In this document: positions 13,098 through 25,200 of the stretch, one piece after another | How the letters are laid out: every line of letters starts with the position of its first letter | How positions within the stretch are numbered: the stretch's first letter is position 1 | From: Capillidium heterosporum | Lineage: Eukaryota; Entomophthoromycota; Entomophthoromycetes; Entomophthorales; Capillidiaceae | Length of the DNA stretch: 64,000 nucleotides | Direction: 5' to 3' | NCBI GenBank assembly: GCA_016630905.1 | Contig: WBMQ01000002.1 | Span: 1,984,001 to 2,048,000, forward strand | Program-made: the position numbers and the translations under genes | Notes under the pieces: model-generated | Database searches by the model: none | The model's input: the letters and a program-made list of their open reading frames with translations, nothing else | What the model was told of the DNA's origin: nothing

Positions 13098-13968
13098 TTG
13101 TTAAAGGTATTTTCTAATAAATATATATTTTGTAATTTTTAAAAGGTAGTGGATTCGAGTTTATATATTATAAAAGTTTATCAGCCTAACATATTTGTTG
13201 AGAGAGTTTTATCTGACTTTGATTAAACCACTTGCTCAATTTTCTATTGATGATGAGCTTAACATATGGAAATGTATGATGAAAAGGCTAATCCTGTATA
13301 GTTTGTTTTATTGGGTTTTTGAATTAATGATATTATAAATCATCAAAAGTTTATAGCAGCGTGTAAAATTTAGAAGTTTATTTACAAATCTATAACAGTT
13401 ATTAAACTGCTAAACAAAATGTACAGCCTTAGCACTATCTTTCTATAAGGAATCTAGCCTGAGATCATTCGATTACATATTATCGACTCAATTAATCATT
13501 CTATTCAACTTAATTTTTTCCATAGCATATATAGTTGAAAATATAAAACCCAATAACTCTTATCACATCTAGCTTTTGTTTCCAATAGAATCACTCGATA
13601 AAAGTCTTTTTCAGCTGCTTTTTGGCATCTCGTAGTCGACGACTTGAGGTAAACCAAGAGAGGATTATAATTTGAAATGATCTTCACAAGGTATAATGCT
13701 TTCCAACAAGGTAATTGAAGATAGGGAATAATTAAATATAAACATACATATACACAAGGCTCAACCCAGTTTATATAAAGTTAATATATGTTTTATCCAG
13801 GGCTACTGAAAGTAAATTCAAACGAACATTCATGTAGTCAGCCTATCTAACAAAAGCTTTATTTTTATTCTCAAGTATATATAAAAGTTACCATTAACTG
13901 AACTTTACTTTGATATAAGTAGCTGTAGGATTAGTGGTGTATAGTCCATCCAATCGGTTCAAATCAAA
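13098..13968. other. Intergenic, no gene seen
   Basis: AT-rich DNA downstream of the fatty-acid hydroxylase, with no coding or repeat signal that I can support. Confidence 0.5.
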
Positions 13969-15032
13969 TCAAAGCTTGGTCCCGTCGACAACAAGTACGG
14001 TATCAAATATATTATCCCATACTTTAGAAGTAATTCCAAACCCAAGAGAATAATCCTGATGATGGTGCGCTAAATGATACCGCTTCATCTCTCTAAAGTA
14101 CTCAGGGATAGGAATACGGGGCGAGTGATGTATGAAGTAATGCATCAAGTCGTAACCCATGTATCCTACCATAAAACCCGAGATGGTAGCGTTAGCGTAG
14201 GGCGGATCCATCAAGATGAAAGCAAATTTTATCAGAGGGAGGGCCAAAATTATAGCCATGACTGGGGGTAGTACTAGCCGCATTCTACATAGTAAAAAAT
14301 TTAGAAAAATATCGCTATTCGAAAAAAGTACCTATCCATAGGCAAGTAGTGATGTACACCATGGAACATAAAATGAAGGAAAAGGAAGTAGGGGTGATCA
14401 GGCAACATATCATCGAGGTGGAACAAGAACCTATGGATGAGGTATTCGATCAAGCCAAAGAGGAAAGGGGTAGTTAGAAGTATGAACCACAAAGTCTTAA
14501 ATTCCAAGTCCAAGGAAGCAATGTAGGCAAAGTAGGTTGAGATTGGAGTCCAAAATATAGGAACGACGTACCAAGGGGTCCGGGTCAACAATTCTAAAAA
14601 CGGATTACTGAACAGTAAGGGAGATTCCTTAGTATACCTAGGTTTGTGGACCTGCTCCAAGTAGAACTTCTTGGTAAAGTTGTTGAAGAACATCTGCTCA
14701 AATAATGGTTCGTCCAAATTCAAAAACTTTTGGGTTTTGAAGTCGTTTTCAGCTAAAGTATAACTAAAGCAACCATCGGTGGCGACGTCAAATAATTGAC
14801 CGATACACAACTCCTTCATCATCTCAATCGCCTCATCAGTGTGAATGTGGTAGTTGGGATCGGAAAGTACATTCCCGATATCCTCACCACCGAACTGGTG
14901 GATCAGCCCGTAGCCTCCAGGGTGATTTTGAGCAAAGTTAGTAACATCGTAGATCTTCCCTCTATAGGCGATCCAGCAGGAATCTTTATGATTGTGCTTT
15001 TCAAGCTCTGGTACGGTTATAATTTTAGTCAT
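13969..15032 (-). CDS. Fatty-acid 2-hydroxylase (cytochrome b5 fusion, Scs7/FA2H type)
   Basis: Two exons on the minus strand (15032-14332 and 14284-13969, intron 47 nt) give 338 aa, close to the family length. It hydroxylates the very-long-chain fatty acid of sphingolipids at the alpha carbon, in the ER membrane. The N-terminus is a cytochrome b5 domain with the heme motif HPGG at residues 37-40 and a second histidine near H64. The C-terminal half is a fatty-acid hydroxylase domain with several membrane helices and the di-iron histidine clusters HRFLFH, HFMFHGVHH, HYFIHH and HLAHHH. The splice AG|GTACTT...TATGTAG|A restores Arg-Met and keeps the histidine-rich region in frame. Divergent or alternative functions (for example sterol hydroxylase) are unlikely given the b5 fusion. 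Confidence 0.96.
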
Positions 15033-16092
15033 GGTGAGTGGAATTCTAAAATTGAAAAAGTTTCTTATATAACAAGGTATTAGAATCTAAACCCAACTTA
15101 ATAAATATTCGTCCTGAAAGCACACCCATCGGCAAATAGGTTAGGGGTTAAGGCAGGCAAGAGCTTTAAAACTATATTTACTTTCAATTTGAACGGGAAT
15201 TATACATTACATTTCAAATTTCTTGGCTAACTGTTGCTTTACCGCATTTATGGTAAGCGTTTAGAAGCATATCTATTAAATACTTGGCATGCAAAAGCAA
15301 CTGATCTGAATAGCTTATAAAGATATTCGTGCCTGCTTGGCAAAGATTTCAATTATACTTACTCCTAACAATGCTGATCCATTTACACTTATAAAAAGTT
15401 ATTCTGAGGTCAGTCAGTTTAGAACTTTTAGCTTTTAAATAAAACTAGATCAGGTATAATAAAATTGTATCCGAAACTATACAGAGACTTTGACCTAAAT
15501 GGTACTACTGATGGATCTAAACTATTTCCCGGCTTAGGTTATAAATCTATAAAAAGGATTACTAAAGGGTTCATTCATAGGTTTGAATGATAGAGAAATA
15601 TGGGCTTGTTCATGATCTGAGAATATCATCATTTTTAGTACAATATTTACTATAGATAATAGTACTTTCTTCAAAACTTGAACAAAGCCTCAAATCTCTA
15701 TAACCTTAAACATTAGGCATAAGAAGCTAGAGAGCTTTGATCAATAGTAAACTTCAGATCCCGTCGAACCTAGACCTTGCAGCTGTAGATTTATAGAAAT
15801 ACTCTTTTCAATTATAGTTATATTCGTGTATCTAAAAGCAACTTTTAGGAACTTCACAACACCTATATCTACTAAAAATACACCAAATATACTAATCTAA
15901 CTTTAAATTTATTACCCACGCTATCTATTATTATTACCAAACCAGTTTTTAAAGACAATAGCTTTAAGTTAGATCCTAGAGAGTAATTCTGATGATAGCA
16001 CAATGTTTGTATAACAAGGTTGAAATTTGGAGATGGATTATTAAGGCCATCCATCTATTTTTGAAGAAGGTTGATAAATTGGTTTGAATCTG
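15033..16092. other. Intergenic up to the palindrome edge
   Basis: About 1 kb without a recognisable gene. The left arm of the inverted repeat begins at its right end, near 16,093. Confidence 0.5.
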
Positions 16093-16451
16093 GATATGAT
16101 GATAGTAACGAATCTCTGAAATATACAACTGCCTCCAAGGACTGCTTTAGATAAAATATAAGAGTTGTTAAATATACCTTTAATTTCCGATACGTTTAGA
16201 TACATATAAATCCATTAGTTTACTTTTTGTAAAACTATGGCAATAATCTACCAACAAGATGTTTATAATCGATGAGTGCTTTCTAACTAATAAATAAACT
16301 ATACTATCTTTGTGGTAAACATGCTAAACACTAATATATACGCATATTAATCAATATTGTAAACTCAACCGAAAAGCTTCAAATTAAATACAATCGCCTT
16401 TAATGACAATGACTTATTGAAGTGGTCCAGTCGCCACACATATTCAAATAA

Positions 16452-16664
16452 TTAGTGGTTGGTGATGGTTCGCATGGCACCTTTCAATGCACCCTTAAAC
16501 ATCTTCTTCATGACACCACCTCTACTTTGGCCTTGATAAGGGTTTTGAGGCTGCATACTTTGATTGAAGCCTTGATTCTGGTTACCACCACCCCTACGCC
16601 TACGTGCTTCCAAGTGGGTTGTGGTGAATAGCAGTATATATATAAATAGCGTGTTGAATTGCAT
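16452..16664 (-). CDS. Small secreted cationic peptide, left-arm copy
   Basis: A 70-aa ORF identical in protein sequence to the copy at 43,691-43,903. It begins with a signal peptide (MQFNTLFIYILLFTTTHLEA), followed by a basic stretch ARRRRGGG, a Gln/Asn-rich linker, and a C-terminal segment MKKMFKGALKGAMRT that would form a cationic amphipathic helix. A TATA box (TATATAAAT on the minus strand near 16,720) lies about 55 bp upstream. Its presence next to a secreted trypsin gene in the same duplicated block suggests an extracellular function. The helix resembles membrane-active peptides in general character, but I recognise no family, so function is open. It could also be a short cell-wall-binding peptide. 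Confidence 0.7.
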   Translation of the reverse strand: MQFNTLFIYILLFTTTHLEARRRRGGGNQNQGFNQSMQPQNPYQGQSRGGVMKKMFKGALKGAMRTITNH

Positions 16665-17601
16665 AGTGGTTTGCTGTGTAGATGAAAGCTATTAAGGTAG
16701 ATAGGACATTTAAGGATTTATATAGTGGGATGATGTGCTGTTTGAATATGGATAGGTTCCAGAAATCCAATTTCTCAATTTAACAAAGGTTTAATTTCAT
16801 CCTATTAAACTTTTTGCATGTTGTGGCCTAGCTAATTGATAGAAATTGGCTCATTTTCACCAAAAGTTCAATTGGGAACATGAATCTAAAGATGGATTGG
16901 AAGTTGGAATCAAAATTAATGTATTAGCCTATATTAAACATATTCAAAATATATTGTAGTGGGTTGGAATGAAGGCCTAATATAGATAGGTATTGGAAAG
17001 GGTAGCTATTAAGTGTATATTTACAATGGTTACCAGAATCATGTGTGTTTTATAACATTGCCAGTGTAGTTTATTAAAGATGTACTTGAAAGGCTTTCTG
17101 TCAAAATATCGCAGGTTGATTTATTCGAGATATTTTACAAAGTATATGCTTCAATTAAATCCTACAGTAGTATTTCACCATCAACCTTAAAGCAAGTGCG
17201 CTGTTAATCTAAATATCTAGCTTTGTTTAAAAAGGATGCTATAGAGGCTGATCGTACACTACAGTTTAGTTAACAAACAGCTTATAGTCCAAAGATAAAA
17301 GGGATTGATCCTTAAATTCAAAAGATAAAAAAATGGAGGCTAGAGATCAAAAAGTAATTTCAAAGGGAATTGGAGGTTGCCAGGTAAAAGGCAAAGTCGA
17401 GTTGGTGGATGTTGGCACAGAGCAATGGGGGATGATCCTACTAGGAACCAGATTTGGAATTTGTACCACAGCACTATTTAATTCGAGATACAAAGTTGGG
17501 ATAGTGGAATTTAAAGGGAATTGAAATTATGCTAGGGGGAATTTGACATTTCCCTGAAGCTGAAGCAAAAAGGTGTACCACGCCGGAAAGTAAAAAGGAT
17601 A

Positions 17602-17674
17602 TGATTCTGCCAGAGATCGAACCTGGAATCTACTGCTCTGTAGGCAGTCACCTTATTCATTAGGCCACAGGACC
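17602..17674 (-). tRNA. tRNA-Arg-like gene with ACA anticodon (possible pseudogene), left copy
   Basis: A 73-nt cloverleaf on the minus strand, identical to the copy at 42,681-42,753. The anticodon stem ACTGC/GCAGT encloses the loop CTACAGA, so the anticodon is ACA. The body (TGGCCTAATG D-arm, AGATTCCAGGTTCGATC T-arm) closely resembles eukaryotic tRNA-Arg(ACG) as I remember it, which would make ACA a one-base change at position 36. The acceptor stem has one mismatch (C4:A69) and a G2-U71 wobble, and the D-loop has TGAAT where TGGAT with the invariant G19 is usual. A run of five T follows the gene, as a Pol III terminator. The box A and box B promoters look intact. Confidence 0.7.
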
Positions 17675-18125
17675 TGGTTGGCTGGTTTTAGTCTTTCGGA
17701 GTAACTATTTCGAGTTACTCCATATCCTCTTTACTCTGGAGTACCTTTTATATTCCTGGCTATATATGTCGTAAGTCGCTGATACTAAATTGCAAAGAAT
17801 ATTTAGCATAAATATAGAGGTGTTCATCGAAAGTACAAACATATACATTGGCTGCTCTGTTGATCTTCCCAACCTTTATACTTCAAGCTTGTTTCTAGGA
17901 GCTACGCATTTTTGTGATAGCATTTGTAATTTCTTGACAAAATTGCAGTTTTACACCATTAGTTCAACTTTAAGTAACCATTTCTATAGTTTTATAGTTC
18001 TATAGCTTAAGTGATGTGTATCTTATAGAATATTTATACAAATGGTATCGAAGGTTGATTTTAGAAAGGTGTCTGTAATCTTATCAATCGAAACATTACT
18101 AAAATTGGATATATTAAGCCTTTAT

Positions 18126-18960
18126 TTATGGTTTACTTAGATATAAAGTAGTTAATAAAAGTAAGAGATATAAAATTAATGTTATTTTGAAAGTTAAATA
18201 TATTTTAGTTTGTATCTGAATTGATGGTTCAAAAAGTTTAGGCTTAGGAGTATGTGGGCTTAGAGCCATGATACTTTCAAGATATAGTCTTTCACTTGCG
18301 CTTTTATACAGTACAAACTCAACATAGAGGCAGTCTTTAAATTTGATTGCAATACAAGCCAATCTCAAAAGCATGCTAAGATACATCATATAGCTCCAAA
18401 AATACATAGTATGCACTAAAAAGCTCATTAACCTTATTCAGTTCCTTGATAAATCCATTCTATACTAACCAAATCACTGATAGTAAGGTCATAGTTTGTG
18501 CCTTTTCTGCCTTAGATTCGGAACTGTTGTCAGCCTTGATCTGCAGTAAAGTCTCAGAAACTTCACAAGTGATTGCCTGGAGATTTAACTGAGTCATAGC
18601 TTCAGTTTTGATTAGATTCTCCAAAAAGCAGTCAGTCAAATTGGCAATATTTTTAGGTAAGTAGGCGTTACAGTAATCTTAAACTACGTCGCTGCTCCAA
18701 AGGTAGTGATATGTCTAAGGTACTCGAGGTATTCATAGTAATAAAAGTGTACCATGTTGAAGGTGGATTCAATGATGATTTTGAAAGAGGTTAGCAGATC
18801 CGAATTTGATACTATCCTCTTGTACTTGATTCTATTATAAGAAATCACCCTATATATACAATGACATCACAAGCTTTATCATTAGGTATATAAGGCGAGA
18901 GTTTCAATGGTAGACAGGTACAATAAAGATAGCTTGGAAAGCAAAACAGTTAAGTTCATC
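18126..18960 (-). pseudogene. Decayed gene, left-arm copy
   Basis: The minus strand carries coding-like fragments in shifting frames: SFKIIIESTFNMVHFYYYEY and ITTFGAA, then CEVSETLLQIKADNSAESK, then the 100-codon frame 18,428-18,126. The right arm (41,340-42,229) has the same fragments with the same breaks, so decay preceded the last homogenisation of the arms. The first fragment faintly recalls the regulatory region of fungal zinc-cluster transcription factors; this is a weak guess. Confidence 0.4.
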
Positions 18961-19311
18961 GCTGTAATCTGCCTACTGGTCTAAGTTATTTACTTTCACT
19001 GTTACAAAGTCTGCCTATGATACAGAAAAATAGGTACAGTGTACTACTGAAATAACTGATAGATCCCACAAAGAAAGGCCTAACACATCTAGAAAAATCA
19101 TAGTACTCAGTTGCTTTCGAAGCATCTTGAAAATTGCAACTCGATTTAGATCATTGCTTCTAGACATAAATATACCTATACCTATACCTCACTAAATAAA
19201 GTAAATCATTATAATTGCTACAATAAAAACAAATACAGTATGAAATGAAATACTTTTATTAAAAATTTATAATCAAGTATTATAATAGAGCAGCAATACT
19301 CAGCGTATAGC

Positions 19312-20277
19312 CTAGGGATGTAGCAGTAGTTTGCCAGTAGACTTACGGGACTCCAAGTCATTATGAGCTTTGGCAGCATCCTCCAGCCTGTATTTTTCAA
19401 ATACAGATACCTGGATATTGTTCTCGATGATTATTTTAAAGAGCTCCTGTGCATACTCATTAAAAGCTTCTTGTCTGTTGAGAAAGCTAAAGAGGGAAGG
19501 TCGCATAACTTTCAAGTTCTTGGGAGTGAGCTTGAAAATATCCAACAATGGAACTTTACCACTGGCGTTACCGTAGCATACCAAAGTTGCTAAATAGTCA
19601 CAGCTACTGACACTGGCTTCAAAGGTATCTTTACCTACACCGTCAAAGACAGCTTGCACACCTTGGTTGCCAGTAATTTCCATCACCTTTTCAGCCACCG
19701 ATTCGGTCGTATAGTTTATAACGTAGTCGGCCCCTACTTTCTTAGCCAATTCAGCCTTTTGGAAAGTAGAGGTAGTACCAATGACTTTGGCACCCAGGAT
19801 CTTGCTGAGCTGCGTCAGGAACAAACCCATACCGCCGGCAACGGCATGGATTAAGACAGTATCTCCGGGTTGTACTTTGTAAGCTTCTTTGACTATCGTC
19901 AAGGCAGTTAGGCCTTGTAAGAGAGAAGCAGCCCCCGTTTCGAAAGAGATTTGGTCCGGTAACTTGGTAACACTATCCTGTTGAACTAAAGTCAGTTCGG
20001 CGTAAGAACCTTGGGCAAAGTAGGCGACTCGATCCCCGACCTTGAAACTTTTTACTTCATTTCCGACTGCTTCGATAATGCCGGCACCTTCCCTACCGAG
20101 AATAAAGGGTAATGCAGTAGGGTAGAGGCCTGAGCGTTGGTAGGTGTCGATGAAGTTGACACCGATGGCATAGTTCTTGACGAGAACCTGATCTTCTTTT
20201 AACTGGGGGAGTTGGGTATCGACATAGTTTAATACTTCGACACCACCGCTACTTGCTACTTGGATTGCTTTGACCAT
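19312..20277 (-). CDS. NAD(P)H:quinone oxidoreductase (zeta-crystallin type), left copy
   Basis: Single-exon gene of 321 aa in the medium-chain dehydrogenase/reductase superfamily, the group of yeast Zta1 and bacterial Qor. It reduces quinones and related electrophiles with NADPH, without zinc. Motifs: NFIDTYQRSGLYP at residues 41-53, GREGAGIIEAVG at 61-72, and the nucleotide-binding segment HAVAGGMGLFLTQLSK at about 144-159. It ends in KSTGKLLLHP, typical of the family. The right-arm copy (40,080-41,045) encodes an identical protein and differs only by a few silent bases. TATA-like TATAAAT lies about 45 bp upstream on the minus strand. The 3' end has an AATAAA-type signal near 19,262-19,270. 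Confidence 0.96.
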   Translation of the reverse strand: MVKAIQVASSGGVEVLNYVDTQLPQLKEDQVLVKNYAIGVNFIDTYQRSGLYPTALPFILGREGAGIIEAVGNEVKSFKVGDRVAYFAQGSYAELTLVQQDSVTKLPDQISFETGAASLLQGLTALTIVKEAYKVQPGDTVLIHAVAGGMGLFLTQLSKILGAKVIGTTSTFQKAELAKKVGADYVINYTTESVAEKVMEITGNQGVQAVFDGVGKDTFEASVSSCDYLATLVCYGNASGKVPLLDIFKLTPKNLKVMRPSLFSFLNRQEAFNEYAQELFKIIIENNIQVSVFEKYRLEDAAKAHNDLESRKSTGKLLLHP

Positions 20278-21251
20278 TTCCTTTGTGCTGTTTGGATGTG
20301 GTGGCTGCTCTTGCTCTTGAATTTATACCTTTTTGGGCTGGATCGATTTCGTTGACGTATTAGTAATTTCTGATCGAATTTGTGAATTACTAATCAGGCC
20401 AATCGTTTCAATTTCCAAGTTTAGACTTAGTCCATTCACACAGACCGATTTGAAGTGGTAGAGTTTAATGAGCTTGATAGCACTATATACTTTGCATCAT
20501 AGTCTTAAATAGTCGTGGTGGAATTCAAGAGCTTAAATCGATAGGCGATAGTGGTTTAGGGTCCTTTGTCTATTTTTACATGTGCTTTTTAATACATCGA
20601 GCTAGAAATGGTGCAAGCTTGGATTGCAGTGATAGTTGAGTTGAGATAGTAGAAGTGGCCTTCAAAGTAGACTTCACTGCCTAGATTTACTCTGGATTTG
20701 CACTAAGCTTGATAATTTTATCTACCATAAGTTTAGTATGGCTTTCGTTATAGTTTCTTTTAGTAGTTTGTCAGCATGTGGAGGAAGCTATGTCTTTAGG
20801 AGTTAACTAAAGTTTTTAAAGGCTATTATCCATGCTGTATCTTTCAATAGGATGTGAGAGTATTTATGGATAGTCCTCTTATCTACTTGTTAGTTCTCAT
20901 CCTTTATCTAAATAATACATCGTAAGTTAGTTTTGTATTGCTTTCATGTTTATGATGCAAGTTTCAATCAGGTTCCTGTAGAAGTCCAAAGTTGCTTATT
21001 ATGAGGCTGCATTCCAATCGTTATTATAAACTTGATGGCTTTTCAAGCTTCAATTGTTGGATTACCGGCTTTACCATCAACTCAAAGGCTTGATATAATA
21101 GTCTACATATTCTCAGTCTTCATTCTTGATCACTCCATACTATGTTTTTACGCATTAAAACATATAAACTCGAATCGTTTATTTTAAAAATCTCAAAATC
21201 CATCTTTATTAGGTCACACCTTTGACAACTAAAGCTACATCTGGATAGTAT
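20278..21251. other. Intergenic within the left arm
   Basis: Spacer between the divergently placed oxidoreductase and decayed gene. No gene seen. It is duplicated at about 39,106-40,079. Confidence 0.5.
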
Positions 21252-22020
21252 ATGGAAGGAATCATTGAACCAGTTTCCACCTCTGAAAGAATCAAAGCAT
21301 CAAAGACTAATGAAGTATTGAATGTCAGCATAGATGCTACAATCGAATTGTATTGTCAATTCGCAATATATCATCAAATCAAACAACCTATCCAACTCAT
21401 TATCTACCACTCCCAACTTATAACTTGTCTGTACCTAGCTGGCTGCATAGACAATTTCCTTAACCTCTTCTTTAAAGAACCAATATTGAAGATCAAATTG
21501 TCAGTCTCTTTGACTAAAGTAGCAAGCAGTTCTCTAGGGCTTTATCAATTCAGAGCCTTACAATATACCAACTCAAAGTATATTGTGATGTTGAAGGAGA
21601 TTATAAAAGTAAAGTGTTCATAAACTTTTCAAAAAAGTGCTGGGGCTAGATTTAAATAACAACATCGACCTTTCGGTTACAAAGTTTAGTTTCGGCGAGT
21701 ATCTGCTATGCCACAGCGACAGCAAAGATATTTTCGAGGACAAATAGAGATGCGTTGCTTTTGTGCTTAACAGATGAAAGTTAGGCTGAAGATGGTGACC
21801 AACTCCAGTCAATAAGCTGTCACAAGGATGGAAAACCATGCGTGAGCAGTACAATAAAGTTGGTATCTAAAGGAAATTGATTGATGTTCTTCGAAATTAA
21901 GAACAGGAGCCACTGCCAGGCCTTACCAATATATAATGAAACTAAGGAAAAGTTAAATCTAATAGGGTGGTTGCATGGGAAACTGTAATAAAAGCTTTGG
22001 TGATATAAATTAGTATTTCC
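21252..22020 (+). pseudogene. Decayed family member, left-arm copy
   Basis: A 123-codon open frame (21,252-21,623, start MEGIIEPVSTSERIK) is followed in other frames by LGLDLNNNIDLSVTKFSFGE and then LMFFEIKNRSHCQALPIYNE. The same order of motifs occurs in the more diverged fragment at 12,330-13,097, showing that all pieces once formed one reading frame. The first 123 codons are identical in protein to the right-arm copy at 38,734-39,105. No domain is recognised. Confidence 0.6.
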
Positions 22021-22232
22021 CACAGCTCCATTTTCGACTCCATTAGTGATGTATTCAAAGTTTTTGACTGAGAGCTATATTCTTTACTATTGAATTGTAG
22101 GAGTGTTGTGTTTCAGAAAATAAGAGAAACTTTGTGGTACAATAAAGCATCTATACTTAACCATTAGCTCATTTGATTGTGTTTTTATCTTTAGTATCGC
22201 TACTTATACAAAGGTATAGTTGAGTAGAATAT

Positions 22233-25200
22233 GATCTAAATTATACATAAAGCCACCTATTAAACGTTTATTAGGATATATAAATCTTATATAACTTCCC
22301 TTAATTTTTAAACATTGCGATATTAAAGGGTAGGCTTAGTATTTATTAATTTTTTATAAGAGATATCGATATACTAATGCTTTTTTATGAATTTGAGTTA
22401 TGATAGTCGATTTGGATAACCTTATACCTGCTTCTGATAAGCTAGTTAGCTTTGTAAGATTGGCAAGAAGATTTTCTCATATAATGGATAGCGATAGTAT
22501 AGATTTTGCATTTTTATACCTTAAGATACCTAAATTCTTTGTTCCCGAGCCAGTTGTTAGTGACCTGAAAAGCCTTTCTCTCATTGAAAGCATATGGGCA
22601 AATCAATTTAAATAGCACTCCACCAATCCAAAGACCATCTAGCCATTCACTACAAAAGTTCAACTGTCAGCCAATATGATAAACCTGTCCCAATTTTTGA
22701 AGCTGGCCTTACCATTCAGAAGTTGTCTAACCCATCTTAAAAGTAATTATTTACCAACAAGACGATCAAATCCAACCTTTTGGCTTGACCCCCACCACCA
22801 ATATTAAACATCTGATCTCTTCTATTCAAAACCCAACTCCAAAGGAGCTAGAAGAATTAGTTTCAAACGATTTTGGTGAGGACAAGTTAATTATCTAACA
22901 AGACTCAATCAGACTATAATGAAGATTCTCAGGTTAATGTCTATGAAATAGTTTTTATAACGATTTAGATGAGGTCGAAAAAGTGAACAGAGCTGTAGAG
23001 CCCAATAAAGATGAGATTGATAGAAAAATTCTTTTAAACTATTTTTACTTTTACTATATGTTAATAGTTTTTAGAGCTTTGGAGCTACATAGTTCGTTTC
23101 ACTCTCTTTGCAATGCAGTAAATGCAATAGCTGTCTTAAATCAAAGCTCAGGTTTTGCTTTTGTTCGTACTAGCTATACCAACCCTGCGAAAGGAAAGCA
23201 TATTGGCTATCATTACTATAAGTATGACCAGCATAAGGTGTATAAAGATTACCTCTTGGATAACTCAACAGCCAAGCAAATCAAAAGTCAAGACGAATAA
23301 TTCTAAACTACTGAGGCAAACTGAAAAATGTCTAGCAATCATCACTCTTCAGGTCGATTATGCCAACAGTACTCACAATTGGCACTTCTAACAACATGAA
23401 ACATTCCCATGATCCAATACTAAAAACCAAAGATCCAAAATCCCTAGTAATATCCAAGATATTATTGAGCGTCATTTAAAAGGGTGTACAATTTCGACAG
23501 CTATCAAGTTGGTATCCAACAAGTACCAGCTTGGGATTTGTGATTAGATTTTAGTTAAAACCTTTGCTATATCCAACGCCTCAAGTATAATTTAATCTCA
23601 AGACTTTCTGAAATTCAAGTCTTCCAATTCTTGCAGCGAAAGGGTTATTGCGCAAAAATGGACAATTTTTGACTTATCACCAGACCTCCAAGGATTCAAG
23701 TGTTTGTTATGATCAAACATTACTCAGATTGTGCTATTGAAGACAAGGATTTCGGATGTTTTGGTAGTATATTGCATCTATCAGATCTTGAAATATGACT
23801 TCTCTGTCTCTACCTTTTCTGCAAAGTCTAAGCATATGAAAACAGTTTCAGTTGCCTACACCATTATGAATAATAAGATCTGAGACACTTATGTTACTGT
23901 CTTGCAGTTCCTACAAACGTTCTTAGCAGCATGTAAAGTCAGGAGTACCATTAAAGACTATCTTAACAGATGCTAATGCTCAGTTCTCTGCAATCAAATC
24001 TGTCTTTCCATCTGTTACCCACATGTTATGTATCTGGCGCAAATTTGGTAACATTAGGACAGTGTTAAGTTGGATAGATCCTACTGAGCGTAAAAAGTTG
24101 GTTGAGACTTTTATAGGTAAAATCATCTAATACATATTTGTTACTAATAGCTTTATAGGTAATTAAGTTAAATTTTGAAATATATATAGATATATAATGT
24201 TAGAGAATCGCTAATACTAAATTTTTTTGTAGGTAAAGTCCCAGAAACTTATTATAGATTTGACGATAAGAAGAAAACAAAGGTTGAAACTATTCTTGCT
24301 AAGAATTATAACACAACCTTGCTTAACCAGTTTATGAGAAGGTTGCTTTATATCTCTGATATTAAAGAATATAAGGATAAGAAGGCTGCTTTCTTCAATT
24401 CTTTATCCACCTACAAATCAATCAAACGATTCCAAGCAATATTTAAAAATGAAGAGCAGTTCGCTGTAGCCTTTACCAAGAAAACCTTCAATAATTTTTA
24501 TGATGTTTCAAGTACTGCTGAAAACATGAATGCTCAACTCAAGCACAATATCAGTCAAGCCCATAAGAACAAAATTTAAATCGGTCAGCTTATCAAGAAC
24601 TGTGATTCTATTGCTGCAAAGAAGGCCTGGGAGCACCAAAACTACGATAATCTCAGCCTTAACTACTCGATTCTTGAGCCACCTACTGTTTTTTGGCATG
24701 CAGTAAAGAACATTGTTTCGAAGGAGGTTTTGATGATCCTCAAAGACCATCTTATGGCCGCTAAGCTCAACTATATGGTAAAATGAAATCTATTAACCCC
24801 AGATGAACTTTATGTCAATAGTAACGTTAGAATCAGCTAAAGAATATTGCACTTGCTGTTTCGATGAACAGAATGGTCTCCCTTGCAAGCATATCATGAT
24901 TATGAGATTGAGGTATAGCAGGCTTCCAATCAAGCCTGAAGATATTCATATACATTGGATGAGAATATTCAAAGATGGCTCAAAATTCAATTTTAAAGTT
25001 AATTCTAACTGGCTATATATGGTATTAAATTGGTTTAACGAAGTTCCTCCAAACTTAAAGGACTACCTAAGTGTTCAGTTGTTTAGATATTTAAAAGCAC
25101 ATATAGATCATCTCAAAGCACTCGATCCAAAGTATTTTAATAGAATCTCTGAGCCCCCTACAACTCCAAGAGGACGGTAATCAGAGAATGCAACTAAACG

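Larger units (their letters stand above)
16093..22232 (+). repeat. Left arm of large inverted repeat, outer segment
   Basis: This 6.1-kb segment is present in reverse orientation at about 38,124-44,264. Reading both copies side by side shows only scattered single-base differences, roughly 1%. The outer edge is sharp: the shared block reads through a stretch near GGAGGCAGTTGTATATTTC and then differs on both sides. The inner edge is at GTTGAGTAGAAT near 22,232, where the left arm is interrupted by about 3.7 kb of other DNA. Confidence 0.95.

Noticed and set aside
17333-17524. A 63-codon ORF beside the tRNA-like gene, present in both arms
   Set aside because: Its presence in both arms follows from the recent duplication. 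It has no features of its own.
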